This document shows, one piece after another, positions 52,417 to 61,252 of a stretch of 64,000 bases of DNA. The position numbers and the translations under genes are program-made. Source of the stretch: Moraxella nonliquefaciens (lineage in GTDB: Bacteria > Pseudomonadota > Gammaproteobacteria > Pseudomonadales > Moraxellaceae); contig NZ_LXTW01000012.1 of the NCBI RefSeq assembly GCF_001679005.1, forward strand, positions 329,116-393,115. Reading direction: 5' to 3'. Each line of letters starts with the position of its first letter. Within the stretch, counting starts at the first letter, position 1. Below the pieces are notes generated by a model, which saw nothing but the letters and a program-made list of their open reading frames with translations, made no database searches and was not told where the DNA came from.

Positions 52417-53664
52417 TCATCTCATAAATGGCAACACCAAGAAACCTTGTAATACCACCAAATTCATAAGGTCCACAAAGAATGCTCCCACCATTGGAAT
52501 AATCAAGAATGCTTTGTGAGAAGCCCCATAACGATCGGTAATCGCTTGCATGTTTGCCACAGCGGTTGGTGTTGCACCCATACCAAAGCCACAATGACCT
52601 GCTGCCAATACCGCAGCATCGTAATTTTTACCCATGATTCTAAACGTGATAAAATAAGCAAATACAATCATCACGATGGTCTGTACGCCCAAAATGATAA
52701 CCAAAGGGCCCGCCAGGTCAGCAAGTTCCCACAGTTTTAAGGACATGAGTGCCATCGCCAAAAATAAACTCAAAGATGCGTTACCAAATACATCAATGGC
52801 ACGGTCAAACATATCAAAGTTAAAGATACTGGTCAGCACATTACGCAAAATCACGCCCGTACCCAATGCCCATACAAAGGTAGGTACTTTAAGCTGAGCT
52901 AACCACTCGATGTCTTTGGCGACTCCACTCATGTAGTCAGCGGCCACCAAGCAGACAGCAAACAAAGCCAATGTTTCTACCGCAGAGACGGCTGTAATCA
53001 AACGTACGCTGTCAGATTTTTCAAATACAGTATTGTTGGCATCATCACTGCTGTCGGATTTGTTGGTATTTGTAACAGTGGCTTGAATGTTCATTTTTTT
53101 AATCAAGCGTTTTGCCACAGGGCCGCCAACCAGACCGCCTGCCACCAAGCCATAAGTTGCCGCAGCGATACCCATGGTAACCGCCCCTGTTACGCCATAG
53201 TTATTTTCAAGAGTTGCACCCCAAGCACCTGCTGTACCATGTCCGCCGATCAGACTGATAGACCCTGCCACCAGACCCATGATGGGGTCAAGTCCCAACA
53301 TGGATGCCAGTGCCACGCCCACGCCGTTTTGGACGAGTAAGAAAAATCCGACCAACACCGTCAAAATGACCAGTGGCATGCCCCCTGCTTTTAGACGGCG
53401 AAAATCTGCCGACAAACCGATGGATGAGAAAAACATAAGCATACAAGCGGTCTGCAACTCTTTTTGGATGTTAAAAACATAGCCGTATTGATGGTTTAGA
53501 AAATAGATAATAGCTGCCGCCAGCAGACCACCTGCCACAGGTTCAGGGATGTTAAAATCTGCCAAAAATTTGATTTTTTTCACCAAAAACTGCCCCACAA
53601 GTAGGACAATGGTTGCCAAAATCAGCGTATAATAGCCGTTTAGCGTGATTTCGGTAAGTTCCAT
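52417..53664 (-). CDS. gltS: Sodium/glutamate symporter
   Basis: GltS imports glutamate with Na+. ATG 53664 follows a strong AAGGAG site. The 415 residues have about twelve helices. Signatures are the N-terminal NIPEPVAGGLLAAAI, the first re-entrant GLVAGSISLIGGHGTAGAWG, and the second-half AGHCGFGMGATPTAVANMQAI. A charged cytoplasmic loop (ATVTNTNKSDSSDDANN) separates the halves. The match is clear. Confidence 0.94.
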   Translation of the reverse strand: MELTEITLNGYYTLILATIVLLVGQFLVKKIKFLADFNIPEPVAGGLLAAAIIYFLNHQYGYVFNIQKELQTACMLMFFSSIGLSADFRRLKAGGMPLVILTVLVGFFLLVQNGVGVALASMLGLDPIMGLVAGSISLIGGHGTAGAWGATLENNYGVTGAVTMGIAAATYGLVAGGLVGGPVAKRLIKKMNIQATVTNTNKSDSSDDANNTVFEKSDSVRLITAVSAVETLALFAVCLVAADYMSGVAKDIEWLAQLKVPTFVWALGTGVILRNVLTSIFNFDMFDRAIDVFGNASLSLFLAMALMSLKLWELADLAGPLVIILGVQTIVMIVFAYFITFRIMGKNYDAAVLAAGHCGFGMGATPTAVANMQAITDRYGASHKAFLIIPMVGAFFVDLMNLVVLQGFLVLPFMR

Positions 53665-53802
53665 GCAAACTCCTTATTTGGAATAATACGTAAAAATGAT
53701 GATTTTCAATGACTTACAAAAATCAGTTGAAAATGATGTATTATATACAAAAGGTTACAATAAAGCAAATCATGTATTTTTAGATGGCGTTTATTTTTCG
53801 CA

Positions 53803-53831
53803 TTTTATTTTAAGGCAAAGTTTGTTATAAT
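53803..53831 (+). promoter_or_regulatory. Probable prfB promoter
   Basis: A perfect TATAAT is at 53826-53831; 17 bases upstream the -35 position reads TTTTAT. It lies about 40 bases before the prfB start. Confidence 0.5.
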
Positions 53832-53871
53832 AGTTCCTTTTATTCTAACAATCTAACTAAGGTTCATTATT

Positions 53872-54967
53872 ATGGAAATTGCACAGTATCAAGAACAAAT
53901 CAAAGATTTGCACGCTCGTGGGCAAGAGCTTCGGGGGTATCTTTGACGTTGAGAGCAAAAAAGAACGCCTAGAAGAGGTTAATTTAGAACTAGAAAACCC
54001 CGACATTTGGAACAATCCTGACCTTGCCACCAAAATCAGCAAGGAAAAATCAGTGCTAGATGGTATCGTGGGCGTGATAGATGGCTTATCCGCCAAACTC
54101 GATGATGCTGCCGCCATGTTAGAGCTTGCCGTAGAAGAAGATGATGAGAGCCTGCTTGGTGATGTGCAAACGGAGCTGGATGATGCCCTAAACAGCGTAG
54201 AAGAGTTGGAGTTTAGGCGTATGTTTAGCGGTGAGATGGATGCCAATAATTGCTATTTGGACATACAATCAGGCTCAGGCGGTACAGAAGCACAGGACTG
54301 GTCAGAGATGCTCTTGCGGATGTATTTGCGTTGGTGTGAGTCGCACGGTTTTAAGGCGGAGGTATTGGAGGTTTCTGAGGGGGGCGTGGCAGGCATCAAA
54401 TCAGCAACCATTATGGTCAAAGGTGATTATGCTTTTGGTTGGCTTCGCACTGAGATTGGCGTGCATCGCTTGGTGCGTAAGTCGCCTTTTGACAGTAATA
54501 ACGGTCGCCATACTTCGTTTGCAGCGGTGTTTGTCTCGCCTGAGATTGATGATAATATTGACATTGACATCAACCCTGCCGATTTGCGTATTGATACTTA
54601 TCGTTCAAGTGGGGCAGGCGGTCAGCATGTCAATACGACCGATTCGGCGGTACGCATTACCCATCAGCCAACAGGTGTGGTTGTTGCTTGTCAAAATGAA
54701 CGCTCTCAACATGCCAACAAAGACACTGCCATGAAAATGCTCAGAGCCAAACTCTATGAACTTGAAATGCAAAAACGCATGGAAAAACAGCAAGCACTTG
54801 AAGAGAGCAAATCCGACATCGGTTGGGGCAGTCAAATCCGCTCTTATGTGCTTGATGATTCACGCATTAAGGATTTGCGAACAGGGGTTGAAACTTCCAA
54901 TACAACAGCGGTATTAAATGGGGATTTGGATAAGTTTATTGAAGCCAGTCTTAAAGCAGGGTTGTAG
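53872..54967 (+). CDS. prfB: Peptide chain release factor 2, with programmed +1 frameshift
   Basis: RF2 terminates translation at UGA and UAA. ATG 53872 opens a 24-codon frame (MEIAQYQEQIKDLHARGQEL...) ending at an in-frame TGA (53944-53946). The remaining ~340 residues are in the +1 frame from GAC 53945 to TAG 54967. The domain 2 anticodon-like SPF is in RKSPFDSNNGR and the catalytic GGQ in SGAGGQHVNTTDS. The shift site is the conserved RF2 autoregulatory element, so the gene is intact, not broken. When RF2 is scarce, the ribosome shifts and makes more of it. Confidence 0.97.
53931..53947 (+). other. RF2 programmed frameshift site
   Basis: The sequence CGGGGGTATCTTTGAC combines an internal Shine-Dalgarno-like GGGGG, the slippery CTT codon and the UGA stop followed by C. 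It is nearly identical to the E. coli site. Confidence 0.95.
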
Positions 54968-54996
54968 TTTAAAAAAAGCAGGGTTGTAGTTTAAAA
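54953..54996 (+). repeat. 22-bp tandem duplication over the prfB stop
   Basis: The unit starting AAAGCAGGGTTGTAGTTTAA occurs twice in perfect tandem (54953-54974, 54975-54996). The first copy contains the last codons and TAG of prfB; the second is non-coding. It does not alter the protein. Confidence 0.85.
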
Positions 54997-55149
54997 ATTA
55001 ATTATTTTTTATGATAACGATTGATTTTGTATATCAAAAATCCCACTAAATATTGCAACAAACTATTTATTTTATCTTAATCTAATGCTAAAATCACATC
55101 AGCATTTTGCTATTGGACATCTATTTTTAACATAACGGAGTAAAGAGTC

Positions 55150-56676
55150 ATGAGTATTGACCGTATTCGCCACGCAGGTTTGCGTGAAAAAGTGATGAGT
55201 GCTGACAAAGCCGCTCAATTCATCCAAAATGGTATGATGCTTGCCATCACAGGCTTTACAGGGGCAGGCTACCCAAAAGCCCTACCAACTGCCATCGCCA
55301 ATAAAGCCAAGGACGCTCATGGCAAAGGTGAAAAGTTTAGCGTTGGTATGGTAACAGGGGCATCCACTGCTCCTGAGTGTGATGGCGTGCTTGCCGAGGC
55401 AAAAGCATTGCATTTTCGTTCACCATTTCAGTCTGACCCAATACTTCGTAATGGCATTAATGCAGGCGAGATTGCCTATCAAGACATGCACTTATCGCAT
55501 GTTGAACAGCACATGCGTCAAGGCTTTTATGGTAAATTTGACATTGCCATCGTTGAGGCGGCTGCCATTACCGAAAATGGTGAGCTGATTTTTGCGATGG
55601 GCATCGGTCATGGCGTAGAGGCGATTAAAAATGCCGATAAAATCATCATTGAGATTAATGATGCTCTAAGTGCAGGCTTAGAGGGCATGCATGACATCTA
55701 TGATGAGGTGGGTTTGCCACCACACCGTAAGCCCATTCCCATCGTTGGGGCATTTGACCGTATTGGTACAGCAGGGCTTGCCATTGACCCTGATAAAGTG
55801 CTTGCCATTGTGCTAACGAGTGCTGGCGACCGTAATTCTAAATTTGCCGAGCCTGATGATGTGTCTAAGCGTATTGCAGCTCAGGTGATTGATTTTCTTG
55901 ACCATGAGGTTAAGGCGGGCCGCTTACCTAAGAGCCTGCTACCGCTTCAATCAGGCGTGGGTAATGTTGCCAATGCAGTCATGGCAGGTCTTTTGGATGC
56001 ACCGTTTGATGATTTGGAGGGTTATACCGAAGTACTTCAAGATGGCATGCTTGATTTGATTTTGGCTAAAAAAATGAAAACCGCTTCTGCCACCGCTTTG
56101 TCATTTAGTCCAGATGCACTGGCACGCTTTAACGAAAATATTGAGTTTTTAAAAGACAAAATCGTCCTTCGCCCCATGGAGATTAGCAACAATCCAGAGA
56201 TTATCCGCCGTTTGGGGGTGATTGGTATGAATTCTATGATTGAAGCGGATATTTATGGTAATATCAACTCAACTCACATCATGGGTACTCGTATGATGAA
56301 TGGCATTGGTGGCTCTGGCGACTTTACTCGTAATGGCTTTTTTAGCATTTATGTCAGCCCATCTACTGCCAAAGGTGGGGCAATCTCAGCGATTGTACCG
56401 ATGGTCAGCCATCATGACCACACCGAACACGATGTGATGTTTATCGTAACCGAACAAGGCATGGCGGATTTGCGTGGTAAGTCGCCAAAACAGCGTGCTA
56501 AGGTGATTATTGACAACTGTTCACACCCTGATTATCGTGACATGCTTCGTGATTATTATGACCGTGCATTTGTGGCAAGCCAAAAAACAGGTGGTGTACA
56601 CACGCCGCATCTGTTGCTAGAAGCCTTGTCATGGCATCAACGCTTTGTTGAGACGGGCGATATGCGTATTAAGTAA
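55150..56676 (+). CDS. Acetyl-CoA hydrolase/transferase family, probable succinyl-CoA:acetate CoA-transferase
   Basis: Class I CoA-transferases of this family move CoA between succinyl-CoA and acetate. They can close a modified TCA cycle or dispose of acetate. The 508 residues match the family. The catalytic Glu lies in NSMIEADIYGNINSTHIMG, the oxyanion/glycine loop in GIGGSGDFTRNGF, and VTEQGMADLRGKSP is the C-terminal signature. GFTGAGYPKALP marks the N-terminal CoA-binding loop. ATG 55150 has GGAG upstream. The gene stands alone with its own terminator. The exact acceptor is inferred from family membership. Confidence 0.9.
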   Translation: MSIDRIRHAGLREKVMSADKAAQFIQNGMMLAITGFTGAGYPKALPTAIANKAKDAHGKGEKFSVGMVTGASTAPECDGVLAEAKALHFRSPFQSDPILRNGINAGEIAYQDMHLSHVEQHMRQGFYGKFDIAIVEAAAITENGELIFAMGIGHGVEAIKNADKIIIEINDALSAGLEGMHDIYDEVGLPPHRKPIPIVGAFDRIGTAGLAIDPDKVLAIVLTSAGDRNSKFAEPDDVSKRIAAQVIDFLDHEVKAGRLPKSLLPLQSGVGNVANAVMAGLLDAPFDDLEGYTEVLQDGMLDLILAKKMKTASATALSFSPDALARFNENIEFLKDKIVLRPMEISNNPEIIRRLGVIGMNSMIEADIYGNINSTHIMGTRMMNGIGGSGDFTRNGFFSIYVSPSTAKGGAISAIVPMVSHHDHTEHDVMFIVTEQGMADLRGKSPKQRAKVIIDNCSHPDYRDMLRDYYDRAFVASQKTGGVHTPHLLLEALSWHQRFVETGDMRIK

Positions 56677-56698
56677 GTATTGCACTGGCAAAAACCAA

Positions 56699-56727
56699 AA
56701 ACACCTAAGCCATCGCTTGGGTGTTTT
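56699..56727 (+). terminator. Terminator after the CoA-transferase gene
   Basis: ACACCTAAGC and GCTTGGGTGT pair over ten positions with one G-U around CATC and are followed by six T. Confidence 0.85.
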
Positions 56728-56777
56728 TTGCCATCATAAAAGACTGCGATAAAAAGATTGGTAACATTTGGCATTGG

Positions 56778-57557
56778 TCATGCTTTTTCTTTTTCTTCGT
56801 CTTTATCATCTGCCTTGTTGGGGTTGTCTTTTTCGGTGATGATGGGACTGTTTGAGTCGCCAAAACTTAATATGTCGCCAAAGTTGGGTTGTACTTTTAG
56901 TACGATTTGTTCTTTTTTGACCACACCATGATTGACCTGAGCTTTTTTAAGATAGCCTTTGATGTCATCAGGAAGCCAACGTCCGATTTCCAAATAGATG
57001 ATGTTGCCTTTGTACTCAATAAAGGGTTTGCCTTTTAGTTTGGGTGATAGCGATAACAAAAAGGGTAAGGGGTCTTTTCTAAGTAAGGTGCGATAGGCAG
57101 ATATGGCAAAGTAAATGGCGGGGGTTTTCCACCATGATTTGCTGTGCAAGGCGATGATGTCGGTGTTGGAGATTTGTTCAAAAGCAAAACGCTGGACATG
57201 GCGGTCAAGACGAGCTTCGGTCAGCTTGAAATTGCATGCCACTGACAGGTGCATGTCTAACAGATCCGCCGTACAATAAAGCCTTAAAAAACCATCAAGA
57301 AGTTCAAGGTGCAAATCTAGCACCATATCAACATTTTGTACCACATACTCATTTAGGGCATCGTTAACTTGCTCTTGACTGCCAGTAACATAAATCTCAT
57401 CAATCAAATCGCCTGCGGCATTGGTATAGCTTTGCTTGATGCTGGTCAGCGTATTTTGAATGCTGGCAGTGATGCCATCAAGCAGGTTTTCATTTTCAAA
57501 GGCAAACCCTGTTTGTTCAAATTCTGCTTGTGTATGACTTTTGTAAGCGTTGTTCAT
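56778..57557 (-). CDS. Protein of unknown function, 259 aa
   Basis: I recognise no family. The product has no signal peptide or clear membrane helix. The first ~100 residues are mostly acidic helices (NENLLDGITASIQNTLTSIK, NVDMVLDLHLELLDGFLRLY). The middle contains SKSWWKTPAIYFAISAYRTLL and a proline-rich LSLSPKLKGKPF. The end is highly charged and probably disordered (EKDNPNKADDKDEEKEKA). It lies alone between the CoA-transferase and MFS genes. The start ATG 57557 has only a weak ribosome binding site. Codon use resembles neighbouring genes, so it is probably real and resident. Confidence 0.65.
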   Translation of the reverse strand: MNNAYKSHTQAEFEQTGFAFENENLLDGITASIQNTLTSIKQSYTNAAGDLIDEIYVTGSQEQVNDALNEYVVQNVDMVLDLHLELLDGFLRLYCTADLLDMHLSVACNFKLTEARLDRHVQRFAFEQISNTDIIALHSKSWWKTPAIYFAISAYRTLLRKDPLPFLLSLSPKLKGKPFIEYKGNIIYLEIGRWLPDDIKGYLKKAQVNHGVVKKEQIVLKVQPNFGDILSFGDSNSPIITEKDNPNKADDKDEEKEKA

Positions 57558-57682
57558 AAATATTAAGGTGAAATAAAAGTTATCACTATTGTAGCAAAAA
57601 ATCGGTAAAGATGGGTGTATTTATGTGAAAATTGGGTAAACGAATTTTAATACAATATTTTGTATGGACATGATTTTTATCA

Positions 57683-58843
57683 TCATCTCTTTTGCATGAG
57701 TCCCACCACCACACCTAACGCAAGCAGTTGCACGCCAAAGATGGTCAGTACAGTATGGAGCCAGCCACCATGAGCATAGGCGATGGCACAGACCCATGCC
57801 CCAACACTGCCCCCACCATAGTAGCCCATGTAGTACAGTCCTGATGCCAATGAACGTCCTTCTTTGGTATGACTTGCAATGTAACTGATGGTTGCCGATT
57901 GTGTGATAAATACCCCCGATGACATGATGGTCAAACCGATGATGATGAGTGGTAGGGGTTCATATAAAGTGATAAACAGCCCCATGATGGAACATATGAT
58001 GGCAAAGATGATGGTATTTTCCATGCCAAAACGAGCGATGATTTTGACAGATAAGGGGGTGATAATCATGCCAATCAGATACAGGGCAAAGATATTGGAC
58101 AGATGAGAAGCTAAGAGCTCATAAGGGGCATCTGCCAAATGTAAGTTGATGAAAGTAAAACAGCCCACCAAGCTAAACAGCACACAGCCACCGAGTAGGC
58201 AGGCACTCATGACGTGGCGGTTTTTGGTGTGAGATAAAAGCAGACGCAGAGCATCTTGTCGGTTTTGGCTTTTTTGAAAATGTTGTGATTTGGGCAGGCT
58301 TTTTAACACCCAAATCGCCCCCACCATGGTCAGCACCGCCATAACCCCATAACCCCATCGCCAGCCCATCCATTCATGCAGATGTCCAGCAAAGAACCGT
58401 CCACTAAATCCACCCAATACTGTGCCTGACACATACAAACTCATCATGCCAGCGATATTATCACTGTATTCTTCGCCAATATAGGCAATGAGTACCACTG
58501 TAATGCCAGGCACAGCAAGCCCTTGCAAAAACCGCCAAAATATCAGGGCATCTACCGACTTTGACATGCCAATCATGAATGTAGGAACGCCAAGCATGCA
58601 CAGTGAACCGATGATGAACCGACGTCGCCCAAAGGCATCTGAGAGCATCCCCATAAAAGGCGACATCAGAGCAATCGCCCCAACCGTCGCCCCAACCGCC
58701 AGCCCCATTTTCACTTCATTTGCTTGTAAATCTTGCATGAGTACAGGTAAAATCGCTTGCACCGAATAGACCTGCAAAAAGGCAAAAAAGCCAATCATGG
58801 CGATGGTGAATTGTTGGTTAGCAGTGGGATGGTGGATGGTCAT
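57683..58843 (-). CDS. Major facilitator superfamily transporter
   Basis: The 386-residue product is a 12-helix MFS permease of the drug/sugar-efflux (YnfM-like) type. The loop 2-3 signature is GMLSDAFGRRRFIIG and the helix 5 motif region is VSGTVLGGFSGRFFAGHL. The cytoplasmic central loop (SLPKSQHFQKSQNRQDAL) divides the two halves. It is transcribed away from a LysR regulator across about 290 bases, the usual arrangement for a regulator and its target, so control by that regulator is likely. The substrate is unknown. Confidence 0.9.
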   Translation of the reverse strand: MTIHHPTANQQFTIAMIGFFAFLQVYSVQAILPVLMQDLQANEVKMGLAVGATVGAIALMSPFMGMLSDAFGRRRFIIGSLCMLGVPTFMIGMSKSVDALIFWRFLQGLAVPGITVVLIAYIGEEYSDNIAGMMSLYVSGTVLGGFSGRFFAGHLHEWMGWRWGYGVMAVLTMVGAIWVLKSLPKSQHFQKSQNRQDALRLLLSHTKNRHVMSACLLGGCVLFSLVGCFTFINLHLADAPYELLASHLSNIFALYLIGMIITPLSVKIIARFGMENTIIFAIICSIMGLFITLYEPLPLIIIGLTIMSSGVFITQSATISYIASHTKEGRSLASGLYYMGYYGGGSVGAWVCAIAYAHGGWLHTVLTIFGVQLLALGVVVGLMQKR

Positions 58844-59073
58844 ATCATCATCTGGGGCAACAAGTGGCGTGCTATTGTACCATAATTTGGCACAGTCTAA
58901 AATTTAGCACGGTCAAAAGTTGGGTTGGTTATTTGTCAGATAAGTTACCCAGATAAATTACCAAGCGAGCATCCATCATCATCTTGCCTTATTTGGCTTT
59001 AAAAACATAACCAAAAGTAAATAAAATGATTACTAACCCTTAAAAATTTGATATAATGTTATTTTGATATGAT

Positions 59074-59123
59074 ATTGTACTTATTGTACTGACAGCTTTG
59101 CCATCATACCATTATCATTGTAC
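59074..59123. promoter_or_regulatory. Repeated ATTGTAC motifs in the MFS/LysR intergenic region
   Basis: ATTGTAC occurs at 59074-59080, 59083-59089 and 59117-59123, the first two in tandem with a nine-base period. A perfect TATAAT lies just upstream (59052-59057). The motifs could be regulator binding sites. This is inferred from repetition and position only. Confidence 0.4.
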
Positions 59124-59136
59124 GTAGGAATGTATC

Positions 59137-60033
59137 ATGAATACCACCAATTTATCCACGTTTATTACTGTCATGCAAACAGGCAGTATCTCAGGTGCTG
59201 CTGAGAAATTATTCATTACCCAACCTGCTGTCTCCAAACGAATTAAGAGTTTGGAGGATGAATTTGGTACGGCACTGTTTGACACCATCGGGCGTGGTAT
59301 CATTCCTACAACGTCCGCTCATGAGCTGCTGCCATATGCCAAAAAATGGCTTGAAGATTATGAAAGTTGTAAGGCTAATTTGCTCTACTCAAAGGAAGTG
59401 GCGACAGGGCGGTTGGTCATCGGCACAAGCCACCATATCGGACTGCATCACCTGCCCCCTGTCTTAAAGCAGTTTATCCAAGCCTATCCGTCTGTTCAGT
59501 TAGAAGTGCAATTTATGGACAGTGAAACAGCACACAAGGCGGTGTTAGAGGGCGATGTGGCATTGGCGTTTTTGACCTTGCCCCCAACCTTTGACAGACG
59601 ACTGGCGTATCATACGCTGTGGTCTGACCCATTGCATTTTGTAACGGGTGTGCTTAGCCCATTGGCACAACAATCGTCCATAAGCCTACTACAACTGGCA
59701 CGCCATCCTGCAATTTTACCTGCGGCGAATACTTATACCAGTCAGATTACTTTGGCCAAATTTAATAAGCACAATCTTCGCCCCTTTGCCACCATGAGTA
59801 CCAATCCGCTAGAATCCATCCGCATGCTCGTGTCTGTGGGGCTGGGTTGGTCGGTGTTGCCTGAGACGCTCATCAATCAAGATTTGGTAAAAATTGACCT
59901 AAATGAAAATATTGAGTTACAGCGTCATTTGGGACTGGTCATCAATCCGAATCTAACTCGCTCATCAGGCACAGATGCCTTGCTTGATATGTTAGGCATC
60001 AAAGATGTGCACGATAAAGAAAGTGTCAGCTAA
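59137..60033 (+). CDS. LysR-type transcriptional regulator
   Basis: The 298-residue product has the LysR winged helix-turn-helix at residues 1-60 (NLSTFITVMQTGSISGAAEKL, TQPAVSKRIKSLEDEFG) and a periplasmic-binding-like effector domain from about 90 (GRLVIGTSHHIGLHHLPPVL). The effector domain resembles the CysB/CbbR-like type. The nearby MFS gene on the opposite strand is the likely target. The ligand is unknown. Confidence 0.93.
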   Translation: MNTTNLSTFITVMQTGSISGAAEKLFITQPAVSKRIKSLEDEFGTALFDTIGRGIIPTTSAHELLPYAKKWLEDYESCKANLLYSKEVATGRLVIGTSHHIGLHHLPPVLKQFIQAYPSVQLEVQFMDSETAHKAVLEGDVALAFLTLPPTFDRRLAYHTLWSDPLHFVTGVLSPLAQQSSISLLQLARHPAILPAANTYTSQITLAKFNKHNLRPFATMSTNPLESIRMLVSVGLGWSVLPETLINQDLVKIDLNENIELQRHLGLVINPNLTRSSGTDALLDMLGIKDVHDKESVS

Positions 60034-60105
60034 GCGTAAAAAAACACTGCCTGAATCAGCCAATTTAATACAGTAATAAATTACAAAATTAATACATAAA
60101 ATCTC

Positions 60106-60213
60106 AAAAAAAAAAACGATTTGTTGACTTTGGTTGCATCTTATCAGAAAATAACCATACACACACATACTTGTTATTTATGTTATGTGTTTGTGAATGA
60201 AATGTATCATTTC
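60106..60213 (+). promoter_or_regulatory. Upstream region of the surface lipoprotein gene: A11 tract, promoter, inverted repeat
   Basis: A run of eleven A (60106-60116) lies just before TTGACT (60124-60129) and a possible -10 GAAAAT (60147-60152). Further down, GAAATG-TAT-CATTTC (60199-60213) is a perfect 6-3-6 inverted repeat about 28 bases before the start codon. The A tract could act as an UP element or vary by slippage, and the repeat could be an operator. Confidence 0.4.
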
Positions 60214-60241
60214 CATCTATTTCCATTTGTAAGGATTAATC

Positions 60242-61165
60242 ATGAAAGTCAAACAAATTACCCTAGGTTCTTCAACACTCGCTCTTGCGGCACTTCTGAC
60301 AGCGTGTAGTAGCAGTAGCAGCTCTGGCGTGCAAAAACCAACACCTTTGGTGGCTAATACTAATAATTCTGGTAACCACGGTACTACCAACCACGGTAAC
60401 CACGGTACTACCAACCCAGTACCAAAATGGGATGCAACTGTCCGTTATGCTTCATTAAAAAAAGGAGCAGAGCAGGAAGCGATAGATTATGTTAAAGATG
60501 CTGCTCGCATCACTCCCAAAATTGATGGCTATGCTCTAACCATAAATGGTCGTACACAAAATGGTGATATCGACCTTAGCAAATACGCTAAGGGACATCA
60601 TAAATTTTCTGTCCAAGAAAGGGTAACTGGTAGTGCTAACGGAGTTCAAGGTTCTATCACAAGAAACTCTGATGTTTATCTTTTTAAACAAGATTATTCA
60701 TTAATCGCAGGGATTCATAATAAAAATATGACCGTAAAATTGGGCAATGAGACAAATAACAAATCTATTGATGACATACATTTTTTTGTTCGGGGAGTGC
60801 CCACCGAAAAATTACCAACCACAGGCAAGTTTAATTACTCAGGCTCGGGCAAGGTTGGGTCGCAATCTGGGGCTCAAGAAGTCAATTTTAACTATGATGT
60901 AGATTTTGCTGCAAAAACAGGCAGTGGCAGCCTTGGTAATATCACCTTATCAAAAGGCAACATCACCACACAAACACACACAAGTGAGATTGATAATAGC
61001 CCTATTACCGCCCAAGGCATTGAAGGAAAGGCAACTGATGGTAGATATTTTGGTGAATATACGCTTGGTTTCTTTGGGCCAAATGCTGCTGAGATTGTCG
61101 GTTCAGTGGAGCTGGGCAATGAAGATGTGGGTGGCGTATTTGGTGGTACTAAGCAAGCCAAATAA
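60242..61165 (+). CDS. Slam-dependent-type surface lipoprotein (TbpB-like barrel)
   Basis: The 307-residue protein has a lipoprotein signal ending in LLTAC with lipidated Cys22, followed by a serine run and a Gly/His/Asn/Thr linker. The linker contains two 8-residue repeats (GNHGTTNH). The C-terminal ~110 residues form a small TbpB-type beta barrel, with TGKFNYSGSGKVG, alternating strand patterns and the hallmark ending FFGPNAAEIVGSVELG...GGVFGGTKQ. Proteins of this fold are flipped to the cell surface by Slam and often bind host iron or haem proteins or complement factors. The gene next to it encodes a Slam. The ligand is unknown. Confidence 0.85.
   Translation: MKVKQITLGSSTLALAALLTACSSSSSSGVQKPTPLVANTNNSGNHGTTNHGNHGTTNPVPKWDATVRYASLKKGAEQEAIDYVKDAARITPKIDGYALTINGRTQNGDIDLSKYAKGHHKFSVQERVTGSANGVQGSITRNSDVYLFKQDYSLIAGIHNKNMTVKLGNETNNKSIDDIHFFVRGVPTEKLPTTGKFNYSGSGKVGSQSGAQEVNFNYDVDFAAKTGSGSLGNITLSKGNITTQTHTSEIDNSPITAQGIEGKATDGRYFGEYTLGFFGPNAAEIVGSVELGNEDVGGVFGGTKQAK
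60371..60418 (+). repeat. 24-bp tandem repeat in the lipoprotein linker
   Basis: Two units (60371-60394 and 60395-60418) starting GGTAACCACGGTACTACCAA differ only at the last bases. Being 24 bp, changes in copy number keep the frame and would lengthen or shorten the linker by eight residues. Confidence 0.85.
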
Positions 61166-61194
61166 GCCAAATAAGCGCTTTGATTGACTGTATG

Positions 61195-61228
61195 ACAAAA
61201 AGCCGTCATCTGACTGACGGCTTTTTGT
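61195..61228. terminator. Strong terminator between the lipoprotein and Slam genes
   Basis: The perfect 14-bp arms ACAAAAAGCCGTCA and TGACGGCTTTTTGT flank a six-base loop (TCTGAC). The T run makes it a strong terminator 30 bases after the lipoprotein stop. Slam expression from the same promoter would depend on read-through. Confidence 0.85.
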
Positions 61229-61252
61229 GTGTTTTGTTTTAATGGAACATTT

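Noticed and set aside
53872..53946. prfB as a frameshifted pseudogene
   Set aside because: The in-frame TGA is the known programmed RF2 frameshift site; SPF and GGQ motifs are intact.
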